Shown: piece after piece, positions 53,620 through 63,040 of the stretch
How positions within the stretch are numbered: position 1 is the stretch's first letter
How the letters are laid out: each line of letters starts with the position of its first letter
Source of the DNA: Deinandra increscens subsp. villosa
Lineage: Eukaryota; Streptophyta; Magnoliopsida; Asterales; Asteraceae
Direction of reading: 5' to 3'
NCBI GenBank assembly: GCA_039602395.1
Contig: JBCNJP010000025.1
Location: 46,891,980-46,955,979 of the forward strand
DNA length: 64,000 nt
Position numbers and translations under genes: made by a program
Notes under the pieces: model-generated
What the model saw: the letters and a program-made list of their open reading frames with translations, nothing else
What the model was told of the DNA's origin: nothing
Databases searched by the model: none

Positions 53620-56600
53620 ATGTCTGATTTTCAAGCATTTGCAGCTATGCAAAGCACGGTACAAGCTATGCTCAATTTTGATAATGAAATAGGAACAAGT
53701 CAGAAAGTTCCTAAGTTGTTGAAGTTGGAAGATTATCAAAATTGGAAGCAACGTTTTTCTGCATACATCAGCACAAATGATATTGATTTATGGATTCCGA
53801 TTCGAAAGTTGTATGTACGTCCAACTGAAGATGGAGAGTATAAGGAAATTCAAGATTTTGATAAGGATGAAAGAAAGAGTTATGAGCTTGAACAAAAAGT
53901 TTATGGTTATCTTAACATGGCTTTACCTACTGAGTTGTTGCATCAATTCAGCACTTGCAAGAAAGCTAAACAGTTGTGGGATGCTTTATCTGTTCGATGT
54001 GAAGGCAATGACCAATACAAGAAGAGTAGACAAAAAGTGTTGAACAAGGAATTTGAAAACTTTCAACAATATGAAAAAGAAAATATTTATGCTCTTGTTT
54101 CAAGGTTTTCACATCTGATTAGTGAGATGAAAGTGGTTAAAGTTGAAAAGACCGAGGAGGAATTAAAGGAGAAATCGATGGAAGCATTACCGGAAAAGTG
54201 GGAAAGTTATGTGTTATTGCTTACCCATGACAAAGAATATTCTGAATTATCATTTCATGATTTAACTGGAAAGCTTCATGCTAGGGAAATGGAAATGATG
54301 ACATCAAACAAGTCAACTGCTCAATTACAAAATCCTGAATTGTATCATGGTCAAAATTCTGCAAGTATCAATGCGAAGTCTAAATCATTTGGTGTTGATT
54401 CATCAAATCCACCTCAAACAGCTTTTGTTGTTGGTCATGGTTCAGGAAATTCTGGAAATTCATCAAGAGGATGTAACTTTACTATTCCAAATCATTCAAG
54501 TTAGACTTCATTTTCAGCAAAAACACCTGATGAACATTTGGCATTAATTTCTGCTTTATTATCTTCTTATTATGGATTGCTGAATGGTGGTTTGACAACA
54601 TCTAATCTGATTGAAGAAGATTTTAATCAGATTGATCCTGATAATCTTGAGCAAATGGATATCAATTGGCAATTAGCGATGTTAGCTCAAAGAGTTAAAA
54701 GATTCAAAAAGAAGACATGCTATCAAAGTTTAAATCCGGATGGCAAGGTTGGAATAGATAAATCAAAGGCAAAATGTTTCAAATGTTCTAATTTTGGACA
54801 TTTTGCTCGTGAATGTTCAAAAACAAATGCATCTTCATCAAAGCCTCCAACAGCTCTAGTTTCTCAAGTTGATAAACAATATAACTGGGGACGAACTTCT
54901 GATGATCCTCAACCTCTTGCTTTAACTGCTATTACTTCTGATTGGAAAAAAAAAGCATTGAATGAAGGTTATGATTGGGCTACTGAGGAAGGTGATGAGT
55001 CTGCATTTCGTGCTCTGATTGCTCAAATTGTTCATAATGATGATGAAGAAGAAGTAACTGATTCTGAATCTGAAATAAGTGGTTCTGGAAATAGTGGCTA
55101 TGAATCGGTTTGTGAGTTTTGTTCTCAGAAAGATAAGAAGATTCAAGAATTGATAAAAGAAAATGGGTTGTTGAATGAGAAAAATAAAAGAAAGATAGAA
55201 GAATTGGTCAATGAACAGCAAAAGTCAAAAGATCTAAGTCAAGAATTGTCTTCTCAAAAAGACAAGTTCTCAGATTTTCAGACATCGGCCGTTGAGAAAG
55301 AATCAAAATTTCAAAGTGTTGAACAGAAGTTTGAACAAAAAATTACAAAATTATCTGACGAAAATGCTGTATTAATACAAGAAATGAAGAAATGGAAGGA
55401 TGATGCTGCAGATACAACAAATGATTTTCAAAATCTTTTTGACAAATCAAAATCCAGACTTGATACTCTTACTAAACTGTCTGATGACCAAGCTACTAAG
55501 ATTCAATCCTATCAGCTTGATATGAAAAAGTTACTTGATGAGAAGAAAGAGTTGGTTAGAGTGAACAAGTTGCAAAATGCAAATTTAGATATTCAGAAAA
55601 GAAATGAAGATAAGCTGTAAAAGGAATTGTGGGCTGGACTAGATGAGTTAAGATTGCAAAAGTATGAAACTCATAAAGTGGCAAAGAAGCTGATTGCAAC
55701 AGAAAAGGAGTTGGCTGAAGCTCAACAAAAGATTTCTGATCTGAAAGTAGAAGTCATTGATTCAAAACGTCTTTTGAACAATGTTACTAATTCACAATCT
55801 TTTATAAGTTTCTTGGTCAAAGATGACAACTTTGAGAAGATGTTCAATAAAACTATGTCACCACCAGGAAGTCTCAAAGAAGGAATTCATGATTTGAAAG
55901 ACAAGGTTGAGACTGGTGATTATTCTGAGTTTGTTGGTTCCAAATCTGTTGAAGAAAAGAAAGCGAACAAAGGCAAGGATGCTGAAAATTCTAAAGTTAC
56001 AAAGGTTGTGTCTGGTTCTTTATCTAATGGCAAAGAGAAATCTCCAAGCTCAACAAATGATATTGTTGAAACTATTGTTGATGCTCCCAAGGATATTACC
56101 AAGATCAAAGCAGAGTTCTCTCGTATTGCAAAGACCGGGCATAAAACATCTGGTTCAGAAGAGAAGGTTTCTGGAAAACATACAGGTTTGGGATTTCAAA
56201 AGACACAGGTTAAAGTGAATGTTTCTAAGGTTCAACAGCAACAAAATTTGAAGAAAATCAGTATGAAGCAAGTGAAGAAGGAGGTTTTTCATGCTGAAAA
56301 GGTTCAACCGGAGCGATTTTATAAACTCAAAGGCTCAGATCAAATATTCACTGATATGGAGTTTCCACTTCACTGTGTGGATTCTCAGAAAATAGCTGAG
56401 GTTTTTATCAACTCTGCTGATGCTCTAAAGACAAAGAAGAACAAACTGCTAAGGTTTCTTCTAGAGATTCAAATTATACTCCAAAGAGCCCGACATCCAA
56501 ATGGGTTCATGATCATTGCTATCAGGTATTTGATTCTTTTTATGATCATTTTGGAGATGTTGATGTTTGTGAAGCTTTGCAGATTCCCAAAAGGCGAAAA

Positions 56601-56969
56601 GTAAACAATCGCTTGTGTTATAATTGCCAACAAAAAGGGCATATGGCACAAGATTGTCCGGTTTCTGCTGCTTCTACATCGAGAAGAGGAAAGGTTCCAA
56701 TTGTTGGTAAATCTGCCAAACAGAGATTCATTGATGAATACGGGAGAGTATTTGATGAACATCAACCTACATTTTTCAAAACTCGAGGAAAATTTATTCC
56801 TCGTTTTCAAACTGTTCCAATTGTAGGTTGTTCGTCACAATCGACTGTGACTGGTTCATCAGATACTGATTTACCAAAACAACAAATCTGGAAACCTAAA
56901 GTGGTTTCGAAAGGAAACCAAGATACTAGTCAACCAAAAACGATTCGCCTCGGGTCATTTATAAACTGA
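53620..56969 (+). pseudogene. C2 Gag: about 1,110 codons, two zinc knuckles, long coiled coil
   Basis: The most complete C-family Gag here. MSDFQAFAAMQSTVQAML.., Gag core to about residue 250 (LWDALSVRCEGNDQYKKS, FSHLISEMKVV, ALPEKWESYVLLL); first zinc knuckle CFKCSNFGHFAREC at 54775-54816; acidic patch; a CEFCSQKDKKIQE motif; about 300 residues of coiled coil (55130-55760); Lys-rich linker; second zinc knuckle CYNCQQKGHMAQDC at 56616-56657; Ser/Lys-rich tail ending TIRLGSFIN* at 56969. Breaks: TAG at 54502 (C1 has CAG here), TAA at 55618, and a frame change near 56440-56570. No Asp protease motif appears before the stop. Confidence 0.9.
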
Positions 56970-58644
56970 CGTGTTTGACCAGTGTGCCGGTACTTCTAGA
57001 AGACCTATCGGTGATTGAAAAGTTACTGATGGAGGAGTATTCTGCTGATTTAACTTAAATTACAAGTGATATCAAATTTCAAAACCTGAATTTTTTCTTA
57101 AAGCTAAATGTGAAAGGTATCCATGTCGAAAGGTCAATTTTCTTTCTTTTACATTTCGTATGTATTTTAGGGGAAGAAAATGGAAAAATACCAAAAATAG
57201 TGTCTTTTTGTTTTTGTTAAAATGAAAATCCAAAAATAGAGTTTTCATTTTAAGGGGGAGAAAAAGGAAAAATACAAAAACATTGAAAAACATAAAATAC
57301 AAAAACATTGAAAAATGAGAAATTGTATCCGACATAATTGGGAAATGATGGTACATTGGCTTACGTGTCTGACTCGTGGATAAATTAGATGAAAAAGCCA
57401 TAAGATCATTGTTCGATGTGCTTGGTAGGCTCGGCATTAAATCAGAAAGTATTCAGATGTGATAAACACATTAAATACTAATGCTTGACCAAGTGGACAA
57501 CATCTTGATGCATATCTCATGATATATCAAGAAAAGATATGTGAAAAAGAAAATGAGAAGTCATTGTGTATACATGTGTTCATTTTGCAAAGATTTAAAC
57601 TTGTTTGATTTTCTTTATTTTGTCAAACGATCGGACTTTCTCTGCGTATCGAAAGATCGACCTGATTGTTGTTAGTTTGACGTTCTGCTTTATTTTCTTT
57701 GGTGTTTCGTAAAACTCATCGAACTTTCTCTGTGTGTACGGGAGTACCAACCTGATTGTTGTTGGGTTATACAATTTCAACTTGTTTTTATTTTCTTATT
57801 TTGTTAAATCCGAGGCCTTATCTGCGTATCGAAAGATCGACCTTAAGGTAGACAATTTAACGTTCTTATTTATTTTTGCATGGAACACAGTTGACTAAAT
57901 CATGAGTACAATCGTTATGTGATTAAATCACAAATGAAATCACAAAGTGTTATATAAAAGAAAATACATATCTGAGTATGTCTGATAGTGTGGGGTACAC
58001 TGGTCAAAGCAAATCTAATCAATACTAATAACATATCCAGATGTTATGAGTATGATTGTGCCTGCGTTTAAGATGGACAAATTATACCAGTAATCGACAT
58101 GACTTGTGTGCTGAAGTAATTGAAATTGAAGTGTAGTTCAGCATGTCATGTTCAGTATGATCCCAAGTTGTGATCTTTCTCGCAAAAGACAAAAATAGTG
58201 TCTAATTCTGTATTGCATTTTTTATGTTATCTGAAAATTACAAAAAGATTTTAGGTGTGTTTTGATATAAATTCTCAACAAGCCAAAAAGATTTTATTTC
58301 TTATTTGTTTTCGACCAATCGACATGTTACAAAATCAAATTTCAAAACTATATCTTGGATTCACGAAGAGAAGTTTTGTGCCAAGATTAAATTAAGTTTT
58401 CAAAAGAAAAAGGAAATCACGTTTCTGTCTTCTGAAATTGTAGGTTATGTGTGTCAAGACTCAAGCATGGTGAAAGGGGGAGTGTTAAGTATCTTTCAAA
58501 AGTGGATCTTGAAGACCAACGGTGATTCAAGAGTTATCCAGCCTTGCAAGCTCTATTTCTGACAAGATTTCAAGTCGAAGATCGGATGCAGCAATGTTGA
58601 AGATTGAAGACTGAAGTTTAGTTAGAAAATAGATACACTACACG
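56970..58644 (+). other. C2 3' untranslated region
   Basis: 1.7 kb, no supportable gene, colinear with C1 and C3. It includes the three-hairpin segment and ends CACTACACGTTAAGG at the PPT. Confidence 0.8.
57622..57861 (+). ncRNA. Three-hairpin conserved RNA segment in the C2 3' UTR (candidate structured RNA)
   Basis: Unit 1 57622-57681: outer pair GTCAAAC/GTTTGAC, inner ATC-GAAA-GAT (57648-57657). Unit 2 57709-57772: outer GTAAAAC/GTTATAC (one mismatch; C1 and C3 have the paired GTATAAC), inner GTAC-GGGA-GTAC (57736-57747). Unit 3 57803-57861: outer GTTAAAT/ATTTAAC, inner ATC-GAAA-GAT (57828-57837), with an extra CCTTA/TAAGG pair. Units 1 and 2 share CTTTCTCTG before and ACCTGATTGTTGTT after the inner hairpin. 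Inner loops GAAA and GGGA fit the GNRA class. Confidence 0.68.
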
Positions 58645-58662
58645 TTAAGGGGGGGGGGGGGG
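58645..58662 (+). promoter_or_regulatory. C2 polypurine tract with an expanded G run
   Basis: TTAA followed by 14 G (58649-58662) and TT before the LTR at 58665; C1 and C3 have five G followed by AGT. It is either a real slippage expansion or a sequencing/assembly error in a homopolymer. Confidence 0.85.
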
Positions 58663-58664
58663 TT

Positions 58665-59034
58665 TGTTAGAGCATATTCCTATGCTATGATGTGTCTCGT
58701 GTATTGTATCTATGTGAGAGTGTCTAAGTATGAGTTGTAGTGACAAGTTCAATGGTGCCGTACCAAATGGTACGCCGCACCATATGGTACGCCCGTACCA
58801 GATGGTAAACCATTTAGTACGCAGGCTGCTTGTCACCAAGTATAAATAGGTTGTGTTAGAATGATAGCTTAACACTTCTGTTATTTCTACACTTTTTGTG
58901 TGTGTTCTAGAGAGAGAAACTAGAGAGCGTCTTCTTTGTATCTTTAAGTGATCAATAAGAATTCTCTTATTTACATCTCGTGTTCATTACATTGATTAAA
59001 GCATGTAGTAGTAAGATCGTATCTCGGTTTTACA
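58665..59034 (+). repeat. C2 3' LTR (370 bp)
   Basis: Same ends and length as the 5' copy, with about 15 substitutions, mostly transitions. TATAAATA box near 58841-58848. Confidence 0.96.
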
Positions 59035-60238
59035 TCTGTACGCCTAACCTCTCAAGAATAGGAAGCACTACTCGCTATCCTGCAAAAGCACAAAAAGGCA
59101 ATAGCATGGAAGCTATCAGATATTAAAGGAATAAGCCCATCGCTCTACACCCACAAAATCTTAATGGAGGACATATATAAACTCGTTGTCCAACCACAAC
59201 AGAGGGTAAAGCCCAACGTACAAGAAGTTGTAAAGAAAGAAGTTGTTAAACTTCTGGACGTCGGTCTTATATACCCTATATCTGACAGCCCATGGGTTAG
59301 CCCCATTCAGGTTAGGCCCAAGAAAGGAGGAATGACTGTCATCACAAACGATAAAGACGAACTCATTCCTACTTGTACAGTCACTGGCTGGAGAGTCTAC
59401 ATAGACTATAGAAGGCTAAATGACGCCACCCGAAAGGACCACTTTCATTTTCCATTCAGAGATCAAATGCTAGAGCGTTTATCTGGATACATGTATTATT
59501 GCTTTCTTGAAGGTTTCTCTGGATACTTTCAAATCCCTATAGATCCGGAAGACCAAGAGAAAACAATATTAACATGCGCATACGGCACCTTCGCCTACAG
59601 ACGCATGCCTTTCGGCTTATGTAATGCTCCCGCTACATTTCAGCGTTGCATGGTTACCATCTTCCATGACATGATCGAAAAGTCCATGGAAGTATTCATA
59701 GATTACTTCTCGGTTTTTGGCAACAGGTTTGACCATTGTTTGCAAAATCTTGAGAAAATGCTCGCCCGGTGTGAAAGACTAATTTGGCACTCAACTGGGA
59801 AAAATGTCATTATATGCTCCAAGAAGGCATAGTTCTTGGCCATAAAGTTTCCCAAGCCGGTTAGAAGTAGACAAGGCCAAGTTAGACACTATCTCCCGTC
59901 TACTCCCACCATCTTCCGTCCGCGACATCCGCAGCTTTCTTGGACATGTAGGTTTCTACCAACATTTCATCAAGGACTTCTCCAAGATATCTAGGCCCTT
60001 GACAAAACTACTGGAGAAAGAAGCAGTCTTCAACTTCGGCAAAGACTGTATGGAAGCTTTCTCCCTCCTAAAGGACAAACTTGTCCATGCACCAATTATG
60101 ACTGCACCAGACTGGTCTCTCCCATTTGAGATCATGTGTGATGCAAGTGACTATGCTGTAGGGGCATTGTTAGGTCAACGGAAAGACAAGTATTTTCACA
60201 TAATTTACTACGCTAGTAAGACGCTTAAGGACGCCTAG
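59035..60238 (+). pseudogene. Element F reverse transcriptase
   Basis: KHKKAIAWKLSDIKGISPS (59090-59145) is the conserved gypsy segment before RT. RT: VVKKEVVKLLDVGLIYPISD, WVSPIQVRPKKGG, GWRVYIDYRRLNDATRKDHF, FPFRDQMLERLSG, FSGYFQIPIDPEDQEKT, YRRMPFGLCNAPATFQRCM and the active-site region FIDYFSVFG (usual FMDDFSVFG), so the second catalytic Asp is Tyr and the enzyme should be dead. Frame changes near 59780; then RSFLGHVGFYQHFIKDFSKI and the RNase H start FEIMCDASDYAVGALLGQ. A TAG at 60236-60238 follows YASKTLKDA. Confidence 0.9.
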
Positions 60239-60725
60239 GAAAACTATACAGTTACCGAAAATGAGTTGTTAGCAGTGGTGTTTTCCTTCGACAAATTTCG
60301 TTAATACCTGGTGTTATAAAAGACTATTGTTTTCACTGATCATGCAGCCATCAGATATCTCTTCAAGAAGCAAAATGCTAAACCCATGCTCATACGCTGG
60401 ATTCTCCTTCTTCAAGAATTCGACATTGAAATCAGGGACAAGAAGGGTGATGAAAACACTGCTGTTGATCACCTTTCTAGACTTAAAAGCAATACTCAGT
60501 CTTCAAGAGTAGAAATAAATGAGAAGTTTCCTAAAGAATACCTTGAAAGAGTCGACTCTTCCGCTGAATCCTAGTTTGCAAACATGGCAAACTATCTCGC
60601 AAGTGGCCTCGTACCTAGAGGGTTAACACATCAGCAGCGAAGAAAATTCTTCGCTGACGTCAAGTACTACATGTGGGAAGACCCATATCTTTTGAAGATA
60701 TGTGCGGACCAGTTAATACGATGAT
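60239..60725 (+). pseudogene. Element F RNase H and connection
   Basis: ENYTVTENELLAVVFSFDKFR, then stops near 60302 and 60318, then IVFTDHAAIRYLFKKQNAKP, LLLQEFDIEIRDKKGDENTAVDHLSRL: the C-terminal half of gypsy RNase H with the TDH and NxVADxLSR-like motifs. A stop at 60572 is followed by the start of integrase (ANYLASGLVPRGLTHQQRRKFF). Confidence 0.85.
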
Positions 60726-61880
60726 GTGTCTACGGTCCCAGGACCACTAGCATCCTTAAACATTGTCACTCTGGACCTTGCGGCGGCCAACATGGAGTCA
60801 ATGCCACCGCAAGAAAAGTCCTCGACTCTGGCTTTTACTGGCCAACAATATATCAAGATGCTCACAAACCGGTACAAACCTGTGACGCTTTTCAATGGAC
60901 TGGGAACATCTCCTCGCGCAACGAGATACCCCAGAACTACATCCAGGTTTGTGAAGTTTTTGATGTATGGGGACTTGACTTTATGGGACCATTCCTAACT
61001 TCAAGAGGAAACAACTACATTCTTGTGGCCGTAGACTACATCTCCAAATGGGTAGAAGCTGAAGCATTACCCACTAACGACGGCCAAGTAGTTGTTAAGT
61101 TTCTCAAAAAGTTATTTTCTAGATTCGGGACTCCAAGAGCATTAATCAGCGACCGAGATACCCATTTATGTACCTATCAAATGGAGAGAGTCATGGCTTG
61201 GTATGGAGTAATCCATAAGGTTTCAACAACATACCATCCTCAAACAAACGGTCAAGCTGAAGTAACCAACCGAGGTATCAAGCGGATTCTAGAAAAAGCA
61301 GTAGGAAATCACCAAAAGGATTGGGCCGATAAGCTCGACGATGCACTTTGGGCATTTTGGATAGCTTACAAGAATCCAATCGGTACTACCCCATACAGAA
61401 TGGTATATGGCAAAGCCTGTCATCTCCTGGTTGAACTTGAGCACAAGGCTTACTGGGCCGTTCGAACTCTAAATATGGACCTTCAAAAATCAGGTCAGAA
61501 TCGACTCGGCCAACTAACTGAGCTGAAGAATTACGCGGCCAAGCCTATGCAAACTCAAGCATCTACAAGGACCGAACCAAGAAATGTCATGATTCGCGAC
61601 TGAAAAAAGCTGAGAAAGATTCACAAAGGAGATAAGGTTCTGCTATATAATTCCCATTTACGACTATTCCTTGGCAATCTGAAATCTAGATGGACCGGAC
61701 CTTACCAAGTGGTGCATGTTTTACCCGTATGGTGCTATTGACCTAAGTGACAAAGATGGATCAGAATTTAAAATCAACGGCCACCGTCTCAAACTCTACG
61801 AAGGAATCTTCGATCACGATGAGGAAACCCTTCCTCTGGAAAGTGATGCACATAGTGTATCACCGGGTCTGGCCTAGGAC
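60600..61880 (+). pseudogene. Element F integrase
   Basis: N-terminal zinc region degenerate (HQQRRKFFADVKYYMWEDPYL; GPCGGQHGVNATARKVL, with a frame change near 60720). Core in the frame 60983-61603: FDVWGLDFMGPFLTSRGNNYILVAVDYISKWVEA (catalytic Asp), FSRFGTPRALISDRDTHL (catalytic Asp), TTYHPQTNGQAEVTNRGIKRILEKAV (catalytic Glu), DALWAFWIAYKNPIGTTPYRMVYGKACH. After a TGA at 61601 the C-terminal GKVLLYNSHLRLFLGNLKSRW-like segment is readable, then INGHRLKLYEGI and a final stop near 61876. Confidence 0.9.
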
Positions 61881-62232
61881 CCGGAAATAAATTTGGGCCA
61901 CCTACCCTTAGTTTAGAGATTCAATAAAAAGTCTAGTCAAGAAAACGCAGAAAAACAGTTTAGCACGCCCTGTGCTAAACTCGACACGCCCCGTATTGAA
62001 CCAGGCATGCCCCGTGCTGCCTGCGTAATCAAAAGTCAAAGTCACAAGAATCAGCAATTACGTCAGACATTAGAGCACGCCCCGTGCCCTACCCAGCACG
62101 CCCTGTGCTGCCTGACTGATTGTAGAAAATTCTAACTGTCTTTCACTTTCTAGTTATATAACAAACTCTCAACATTCCCCATCACCTTCATACCCCCCTC
62201 TTTTGAAGACACAAAGACACATACCAAACAAG
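61881..62232 (+). promoter_or_regulatory. Element F internal promoter-like region: CACGCCCCGTGC words and TATA box
   Basis: Five copies of the GCACGCCCCGTGC word (61963-62112, two with GCCCTGTGC) followed by TTCACTTTCTAGTTATATAAC with a TATA box at 62155-62161, then a pyrimidine-rich leader and AACAAG|GTAAGT. This is the same order as in LTR F (49488-49708). It suggests a separate transcript for the small downstream ORF. Confidence 0.55.
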
Positions 62233-62621
62233 GTAAGTCACATTTTGTCTTCATCATTTCATCTTCATGTGCTTTCCCCTTCTAGCCAAGAACACCAAGA
62301 AATATGGCGATTCATGGAGTGTTTCTCAACTCCTTCTTGTTTCCTTAAACCCATTAGTGCATGTTCAAGTTATGAAACCTTAAACGGTTGTGTTTGAGTT
62401 GTCTAAGTCAAAGTTTTTGCTCAAAAACGTGACTGAGACGTGCACTAATCTAGTTTTTGAAAACAAAAGTTGGAATGGGTTGAAGAAACAAAGCTTCCTT
62501 GAAAATTTCAAACTTGAATTTTCTTGTCATGACGAACAGCACGCCCCGTGTTCAGTCAGACACGGGCCGTGCCGCCCCACTGTGCATGTGTAAAATTCTG
62601 TTTTTTATTTTTTGTTTTCAG
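62233..62621 (+). other. Candidate 389-nt intron before the element F 3' ORF
   Basis: Donor AAG|GTAAGT at 62233 is the plant consensus; the acceptor is a T-rich tract TTTTTTATTTTTTGTTTTCAG ending at 62621, two bases before ATG 62624. Both are strong sites. Splicing would bring the ATG close to the 5' end of a transcript starting near 62185. Confidence 0.65.
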
Positions 62622-62623
62622 AG

Positions 62624-63040
62624 ATGGCGGTGATTGAAGAAATCAATGAACACGACATGCAACTAGGAGCACCGCCTACCATTAGGTCTCTCATGAACCA
62701 AGTCTTGACATTGCGAGCCGACCTAGACGAGGCTCACGAGCAAGTCCTGGAGCTTAACGACCGAGTTAATTTCCTGACAGTTGCTTTTGAGTTCTTGGCG
62801 AGATGCATGGCGACTTTCAGTGAAAGGCTCGGACCCATACTAGAGCTTACTTTTGTGCCTTCGGATGCCCCTTGGCCCGAAAATGAGGTGCTTGGAGACA
62901 TGACCTTTTTGTTGCACATACTGGAGGACGGCATGCTAGCCGACGTCCCGGTGCTGGATGAGGTGGTTGATGACTTCATCATCAACCTAGAAGACGACGA
63001 GGATCTCCCACAGCTCTCGCACAACCAGGTGGGACAATAG
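62624..63040 (+). CDS. Element F 3' ORF (138 codons, unknown, coiled coil)
   Basis: An intact frame MAVIEEINEHDMQLGAPPTI .. HNQVGQ*. Residues about 20-60 are helical with heptads (NQVLTLRADLDEAHEQVLEL); the rest is acidic, ending IINLEDDEDLPQLS. No signal peptide or membrane segment is seen, so it does not look like a fusion protein even though it sits where Athila-type elements carry an env-like gene. It is intact while gag and pol of the same copy have several stops. It might also be a captured host fragment. Confidence 0.6.
   Translation: MAVIEEINEHDMQLGAPPTIRSLMNQVLTLRADLDEAHEQVLELNDRVNFLTVAFEFLARCMATFSERLGPILELTFVPSDAPWPENEVLGDMTFLLHILEDGMLADVPVLDEVVDDFIINLEDDEDLPQLSHNQVGQ

Larger units (their letters stand above)
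52650..59034 (+). mobile_element. Element C2: complete Gag-only copia-like retrotransposon inserted in F
   Basis: 6385 bp. LTRs 52650-53019 and 58665-59034 (370 bp each, about 96% identical by eye), PBS 53022-53033, PPT 58645-58662. Flanks TCTCT (52645-52649) and TCTGT (59035-59039) are a target duplication with one later mismatch. The interior holds a 5' leader with a word array, one long gag, and a 1.7 kb 3' UTR with the three-hairpin segment. No protease, integrase or RT motif is present in any frame. F coding sequence resumes directly after it. Confidence 0.95.

Noticed and set aside
57622..57861. Hammerhead or other known ribozyme in the C-family 3' UTR
   Set aside because: GAAA and CTGAT are present but not in the hammerhead core order (no CTGATGA followed by stem II and GAAA), and no other known ribozyme core is recognised.
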